43,855 nucleotides of DNA from Acetobacteraceae bacterium AT-5844 (lineage in GTDB: Bacteria; Pseudomonadota; Alphaproteobacteria; Acetobacterales; Acetobacteraceae): contig JH600052.1 of assembly GCA_000245075.1 (NCBI GenBank), positions 1 to 43,855 on the forward strand. Direction: 5' to 3'. This document shows, piece after piece, positions 42,302-43,855 of this stretch (its first letter is position 1; each line of letters starts with the position of its first letter). The notes under the pieces were generated by a model. That model was not told the DNA's origin, made no database searches, and worked only from the letters and a program-made list of their open reading frames with translations. Position numbers and translations under genes: made by a program.

Positions 42302-42768
42302 TGTTCGACGACCTGCGCGATCTCTACCAGGAAGTCATCCTGGACCATGGCCGGAAGCCCCGTAACTTCCGCCGGCTGGAGGATGCCGACCGCCACGCCC
42401 GGGGCGACAACCCCATGTGCGGCGACCGGATGGAGCTGTGGGTCAAGCTGGGCGAGGATGGCCGGATCGCCGACGCCGCGTTCCAGGGCAAGGGCTGCGC
42501 CATCTCCATGGCCAGCGCCAGCCTGATGACGGAAACGGTGCGCGGCAAGACGGCCGCCGAGGCGCATGAGCTGGGCGATAAATTCCGCACCCTGGCCATG
42601 ACCGGCACCTGCCCCGAATGCGGCGCGGCCCTGGCGGATGAGATGGAGCGTCTCCAGGTTCTCGGCGGCGTGTCCGAGTATCCCAGCCGGGTGAAATGCG
42701 CGACGCTGGCCTGGCACACGCTGAACAACGCCCTGGACAACAAGCAGGAGGCGGCCAGCAGTGAGTGA
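42301..42768 (+). CDS. sufU: SUF system NifU-like sulfur acceptor SufU
   Basis: A 155-residue IscU-like protein. The metal site is C40, D42 (NPMCGDRM), C66 (GKGCAISM) and C133 (RVKCATLAW). The spacing between C66 and C133 is long, as in Gram-positive SufU and unlike IscU, so it should serve as a zinc-dependent sulfur acceptor for SufS. An extra TCPECG (C104, C107) lies in the inserted segment and is not part of the standard site. The ATG overlaps the sufS stop by one base; the sufT GTG overlaps its end by 8 bp. Confidence 0.95.
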   Translation: MFDDLRDLYQEVILDHGRKPRNFRRLEDADRHARGDNPMCGDRMELWVKLGEDGRIADAAFQGKGCAISMASASLMTETVRGKTAAEAHELGDKFRTLAMTGTCPECGAALADEMERLQVLGGVSEYPSRVKCATLAWHTLNNALDNKQEAASSE

Positions 42769-43201
42769 CGATACCACCACCAAGCCCCAGCGCCCCATGG
42801 CTCCCGGCCCCGCCGACTTCGCGCGGGAAGAGCAGGAAGCCAAAGCCGCCACGCTGAGCAGCTGGACGCCGGATGGCGAGCAGCCGACGCCGCCGGACCA
42901 TGTCTCGGAGGGCGCTGTGATCGACATGATCGGCACGGTGTTCGACCCTGAGATCCCGGTGAACATCTACGAGCTGGGGCTGATCTACGCGATCGAGATC
43001 GGCGACGACGGCAAGGTGAAGGTGGAGATGACGCTCACCGCGCCCTCCTGCCCCTCCGCCCAGGAATTGCCGCAGCAGGTGGAGGAAGCCATCCGCCTGG
43101 TGCCCGGCGTGACCGATGTCTCCGTCGAAGTGGTGTGGGACCCGCCCTGGGACCCGTCGCGCATGAGCGAGGATGCCCGCCTCGCCCTGAACATGTTCTG
43201 A
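42761..43201 (+). CDS. sufT: SUF system protein SufT (DUF59/MIP18 family)
   Basis: A 146-residue protein. A low-complexity leader of about 45 residues precedes the MIP18 domain: VIDMIGTVFDPEIPVNIYELGLIY, then LTAPSCPSAQELPQQVEEAI with the conserved Cys, and VVWDPPWDPSRMSEDARLALN. SufT aids Fe-S protein maturation under high demand; the mechanism is not settled. The start is GTG at 42761 (VSDDTTTKPQ), overlapping sufU by 8 bp. No other start fits the domain boundary as well. Confidence 0.94.
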   Translation: MSDDTTTKPQRPMAPGPADFAREEQEAKAATLSSWTPDGEQPTPPDHVSEGAVIDMIGTVFDPEIPVNIYELGLIYAIEIGDDGKVKVEMTLTAPSCPSAQELPQQVEEAIRLVPGVTDVSVEVVWDPPWDPSRMSEDARLALNMF

Positions 43202-43217
43202 GAGGGGGAACCCGCCG

Positions 43218-43586
43218 ATGAGCACAACCACCGCCGCCCCGCGCGCTCCCCGCGCCCTGCCGCCGCTGATGCAGCTTTCCGATACGGCCGCCGAGCGGCT
43301 GCAGAAGCTCTACGCCAGCGGCCAGGAAGGCAAGCTGTTGCGCATCGCCGTCAGCACCAAGGGCTGCTCCGGCATGTCCTACGACCTGTCCTGGGCCGAT
43401 GAAGCCGGGCCGACCGATGAGGTGGTGACGGATAAGGGCGTGACCGTGCTGGTGGACCGCAAGGCCACGCTGTTCCTGATCGGCACGACGATGGATTACG
43501 AGGTGAAGGCCATGTCCGCGGGCTTCACCTTCGTGAACCCGAATGAGAAGGGCCGCTGCGGGTGCGGCGAGAGCTTCCACGTCTGA
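43218..43586 (+). CDS. sufA: Fe-S carrier protein, HesB/IscA family (SufA)
   Basis: A 122-residue A-type carrier that receives clusters from SufBC2D. The three conserved cysteines are in KGCSGMSYDLSW (residue ~54) and the C-terminal RCGCGESFHV pair. A Pro/Ala-rich 15-residue leader precedes the fold. AGGGGGAA is upstream of the ATG. It ends the suf operon; copy D begins 15 bp after the stop. Confidence 0.96.
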   Translation: MSTTTAAPRAPRALPPLMQLSDTAAERLQKLYASGQEGKLLRIAVSTKGCSGMSYDLSWADEAGPTDEVVTDKGVTVLVDRKATLFLIGTTMDYEVKAMSAGFTFVNPNEKGRCGCGESFHV

Positions 43587-43600
43587 GGGCGTGGCGCCTG

Positions 43601-43855
43601 CCGGGGGCGCTGCCCCCGGGCCCCCGCCGGGGTGAAAAGTTCACCCCGGACCCCGCTTCGAGTTTGGCGGTGCGCTGAACCCATGAAGCGATGCGCTGAA
43701 CATCAGCGATTTCAAAGAATTTCTAAAAGCCACGCGGGCCAAACCCGCAGTCGCCGAAGATCCTGGACCTTCGGCGGAACCACCGTGCCACAGCCAAAGG
43801 AATGGCGGGGTCTGGGGTGATACTATCACCCCAGCGGGGGTCCAGGGGGCAGCGC
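43601..43855 (+). repeat. Composite palindromic extragenic element, copy D (cut by the window end)
   Basis: From left: outer hairpin CCGGGGGC/GCCCCCGG (43601-43619), inner hairpin CCGGGGTGAA/TTCACCCCGG (43627-43649), then GACCCCGCTTCGAGTTTGGC, central hairpin CGCCGAAG/CTTCGGCG (43752-43776, with further pairing inside), inner hairpin CTGGGGTGATA/TATCACCCCAG (43812-43834), and the first half of an outer hairpin at the edge. It aligns with the minus strand of copy A. It holds an extra ~21-bp imperfect duplication with GCGCTGAAC twice (near 43672 and 43693) that copy A lacks. Confidence 0.85.

Overview
The window is a GC-rich, tightly packed piece of bacterial core chromosome. Gene order and protein families point to an alphaproteobacterium, most likely Rhodospirillales/Acetobacteraceae (Roseomonas-like). 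The evidence is the dapF-mtaB-ftsY order, an aa3 oxidase (cta) cluster with a small coxF-type gene, a three-piece PntAA/PntAB/PntB transhydrogenase, and a SUF operon that uses SufU instead of SufE. The taxonomic call is inference; no rRNA is present. I see no tRNA, rRNA, CRISPR array, transposase or phage gene.

Layout. 1-2597 (minus): dapF, mtaB and the first ~166 codons of a gene that is probably ftsY. 2795-7064 (plus): rpmI, rplT, pheS, pheT, with a strong intrinsic terminator between rplT and pheS. 7331-9827 (minus): a GST/maleylacetoacetate-isomerase-like protein, a small secreted Gly-rich protein and an M20 peptidase, divergent from an Lrp/AsnC regulator (10008-10460). 10502-18225 (minus): an M32 carboxypeptidase coupled to SURF1, then the cytochrome c oxidase cluster in the order (by transcription) ctaC, ctaD, ctaB, a 42-aa membrane protein, ctaG, ctaE. 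18486-21580 (minus): ArsR regulator, SAM methyltransferase, EamA exporter and a SIMPL-domain protein. 21747-25606 (plus): LysR regulator, SCO copper chaperone, a 96-aa helical protein, a 1-Cys peroxiredoxin and cysK. 25966-30510: a TPP enzyme, YciI, a GNAT acetyltransferase divergent from marR, and a Bcr/CflA exporter. 30551-32756: prpC divergent from an LtnD-like dehydrogenase. 33080-36866 (minus): the pnt operon and a NUDIX hydrolase. 37015-43586 (plus): the complete operon sufR-sufB-sufC-sufD-sufS-sufU-sufT-sufA.

How the genes fit together. Three blocks are clear functional units. The cta block supplies the oxidase subunits, heme O synthase and copper insertion factors, and SCO and SURF1 nearby serve the same enzyme. 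The pnt block supplies NADPH from the proton gradient. The SUF block builds and delivers Fe-S clusters, some of which MtaB needs. Many start and stop codons overlap by 1, 4 or 8 bases, so translational coupling is common.

Most unusual feature. Four copies of a ~250-bp composite palindromic element lie between genes (7069-7322, 25632-25883, 32766-33024, 43601 to the window end). Each has a hairpin at each end, related inward-facing terminal sequences and a central hairpin whose two arms change together between copies. Each copy begins within about 60 bp after a stop codon. No protein is encoded in them. I cannot match this element to a named family, and it is the best candidate here for something undescribed. 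Other unexplained non-coding features are a 509-bp region with two copies of TTGCGA-N5-TCGCA around a promoter-like sequence (27607-27695), and a wide inverted repeat between prpC and the LtnD-like gene.
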